Shown here one piece after another: positions 5,994-7,054 of a stretch of 7,054 nucleotides of DNA. Numbering within the stretch: the stretch's first letter is position 1; every line of letters begins with the position of its first letter. This DNA is from Methanobacterium sp. Its GTDB lineage: Archaea > Methanobacteriota > Methanobacteria > Methanobacteriales > Methanobacteriaceae. The notes under the pieces are model-generated. The model saw only the letters and a program-made list of their open reading frames with translations. It was not told where the DNA came from and did not search any database. The stretch lies in NCBI GenBank assembly GCA_028682985.1, contig JAJRAE010000236.1:1-7054 (forward strand), written 5' to 3'. A program made the translations under genes and the position numbers.

Positions 5994-6503
5994 TTATTTT
6001 TGAGCTAATTTCTCCAGGTATTTAATCCACTGGTCGCCCTTCATGTTGGGGAATGATGCATCAGCGTTGGAGTGGAAAAACTTGCAGAGGGTCAGGGTTT
6101 TCAGGTGGGGTGCAAAGTGTTTAAGGGTGGATAGGCCCTGTGAACCCATGTAATAATTTACTCCTATGAATAAAACCAGGTCATGCTGTCCCTCTTGAAT
6201 ACCTTTCCATTCGGGATCCTTTAGCAGGTTAACAATTTCCACCATTCCATAGGCTTTGCTGGTTACGCCCTTTTCTTTAAGTGATTTATAGGCATCACCA
6301 GTGCTTACTATGGGGATCTCCCATTTTCTGGCTATTTTTATGGCCAGATCCTGTGCTGGGCTGTCGTTTAAAAGTGGGCCCATCACCATAAGTGGTCTTT
6401 TTGCTTTCTGGATCATCATCTCTGCTGTTTCTGGAGTTACCAACAGTGCCTGTTTGGGTCCAGCTATCACAGTTGGCTGCCAGGGGATCACTCTTTCATC
6501 CAT
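5994..6503 (-). CDS. cdhB: CODH/ACS epsilon subunit
   Basis: CdhB binds CdhA in the alpha2-epsilon2 CO dehydrogenase component and is found only in archaeal complexes. The family has a Rossmann-like fold and is thought to help electron transfer, perhaps by binding FAD, though its exact role is unsettled. The 169 residues are normal in length. Recognisable stretches are RPLMVMGPLLNDS (36-48, first strand and glycine loop), PIVSTGDAYKSL (64-75), LVLFIGVNYYMGSQGL (109-124) and CKFFHSNADASFPNM (140-154). It has no iron-sulfur motif. The ATG overlaps the cdhA stop by one base (TAATG), so translation is probably coupled. GTGAGGG (6510-6516), inside the end of cdhA, is a ribosome binding site with a 6-base spacer. 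The assignment is firm. Confidence 0.95.
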   Translation of the reverse strand: MDERVIPWQPTVIAGPKQALLVTPETAEMMIQKAKRPLMVMGPLLNDSPAQDLAIKIARKWEIPIVSTGDAYKSLKEKGVTSKAYGMVEIVNLLKDPEWKGIQEGQHDLVLFIGVNYYMGSQGLSTLKHFAPHLKTLTLCKFFHSNADASFPNMKGDQWIKYLEKLAQK

Positions 6504-7054
6504 TATTTTCCCTCACTTAACTTTTTATCTTCCTGAAATTCCATTATGGATGGTTCCTTAGGTAATGCTCTTGGCTTCCAGTTCACTTCTTCCAGGTGGT
6601 TAGCGACCTCTTTTTTGTAGGTTATGGGGATGTCTTTTTCGTTTCTTATAAATTTATGAATATCAGTGGGTAGATCTCCGAAATATTTTCGGTGCAGATC
6701 CAGATAATGGTTCAGTTTAATCTGTCTTCCTTTGGGGGTGTCGTTGGGTCTTATGCAGAGTTTGGAAATCATTACTGTGGCTTCTTCCCGGTTTTCAGCA
6801 GCGTAAAGCAGGTGTTCTGGGGCGGGTTCACCTTCCACTACTTCTTGTTGGCGTAGATCATTGATCCTCCATTTTTCTGGCTTATCAGTCCTTCCCAGGA
6901 ATAATCGGCGATATTTAGTTCCATGAGGCCCTACTACTACCGGTATTCCCCATCTATTAATTCCAGTTGCTATGGAAGCTGCTTTCTGTGAGTAAGCTCC
7001 CCAGGCCACTCCGCAGGCCCCCACCCGGTTTAGAATGTAATCTGCTATTTCTTC
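6503..7054 (-). CDS. cdhA: CODH/ACS alpha subunit, CO dehydrogenase, C-terminal part (truncated by window edge)
   Basis: CdhA carries the Ni-Fe-S C-cluster that interconverts CO and CO2, plus several [4Fe-4S] clusters. Only the last 183 residues are here. The frame is open to base 7054, so a GTG at 7024-7022 is an internal valine and not a start. The fragment has VGACGVAWGAYSQKAA followed by NRWGIPVVVGPHGTKYRR, typical of archaeal alpha subunits. The cysteine in GACG is probably equivalent to the last C-cluster ligand of bacterial CooS (GSC motif), which is an inference. The last 100 residues include ISKLCIRPNDTPKGRQIKL and a charged tail ending in SEGK. The ferredoxin-like cluster domain and other C-cluster ligands would lie beyond the right edge, as would the operon promoter. 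The stop codon overlaps the cdhB ATG by one base. The assignment is firm despite truncation. Confidence 0.94.
   Translation of the reverse strand, partial: EEIADYILNRVGACGVAWGAYSQKAASIATGINRWGIPVVVGPHGTKYRRLFLGRTDKPEKWRINDLRQQEVVEGEPAPEHLLYAAENREEATVMISKLCIRPNDTPKGRQIKLNHYLDLHRKYFGDLPTDIHKFIRNEKDIPITYKKEVANHLEEVNWKPRALPKEPSIMEFQEDKKLSEGK

Noticed and set aside
7022..7024. GTG as the start of a separate 173-residue gene
   Set aside because: The frame is open to the window edge with ten further codons, and the protein is clearly the C-terminal part of CdhA, so this GTG is an internal valine.
1..7054. CRISPR array, transposon, tRNA or phage elements
   Set aside because: Coding sequence covers nearly all of the window, gaps are under 70 bases, and no periodic repeats, terminal inverted repeats, transposase motifs or tRNA-like folds were seen by eye.

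Overview
This window carries most of an archaeal CO dehydrogenase/acetyl-CoA synthase (CODH/ACS, or acetyl-CoA decarbonylase/synthase) operon. It points to a methanogen, most likely Methanobacteriales (Methanobacterium-like). The evidence is the archaeal subunit set (a short beta subunit, a separate epsilon subunit, and delta and gamma corrinoid iron-sulfur subunits), moderately AT-rich DNA, archaeal Shine-Dalgarno sequences and oligo-T terminators. The genus is inferred from overall resemblance, not from a search.

Layout: bases 1-534 on the plus strand hold the 3' part of an O6-alkylguanine-DNA alkyltransferase (ogt), whose frame is open to the left edge. A short AT-rich gap (535-601) separates it from a convergent minus-strand operon filling the rest of the window. 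Read in transcription order (right to left), the operon is: cdhA (alpha, only the C-terminal 183 residues, cut by the right edge), cdhB (epsilon), cdhC (beta, acetyl-CoA synthase), a CooC/AcsF-type nickel-insertion ATPase, cdhD (delta), cdhE (gamma) and a four-cluster ferredoxin. Gaps between genes run from a 1-base overlap (cdhA/cdhB) to about 58 bases (cdhE/ferredoxin), and all seven minus-strand genes end in TAA.

How the genes work together: CdhA/CdhB interconvert CO2 and CO. CdhE/CdhD carry the methyl group between tetrahydromethanopterin and the A-cluster on a corrinoid. CdhC joins methyl, CO and CoA into acetyl-CoA. The ATPase probably delivers nickel to the C- or A-cluster. The terminal ferredoxin is probably an electron carrier for the CO2/CO half-reaction. 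In a hydrogenotrophic methanogen this complex mainly fixes carbon; in an aceticlast it runs in the cleavage direction.

No tRNA, rRNA, CRISPR array, mobile element or large repeat was seen, and no gap exceeds 70 bases. I see no undescribed multigene system. The points worth a second look are start-codon choices (two TTG starts with near-consensus ribosome binding sites, and a cdhD start that should move four codons inward), the ferredoxin ending the operon, and small signals between genes.
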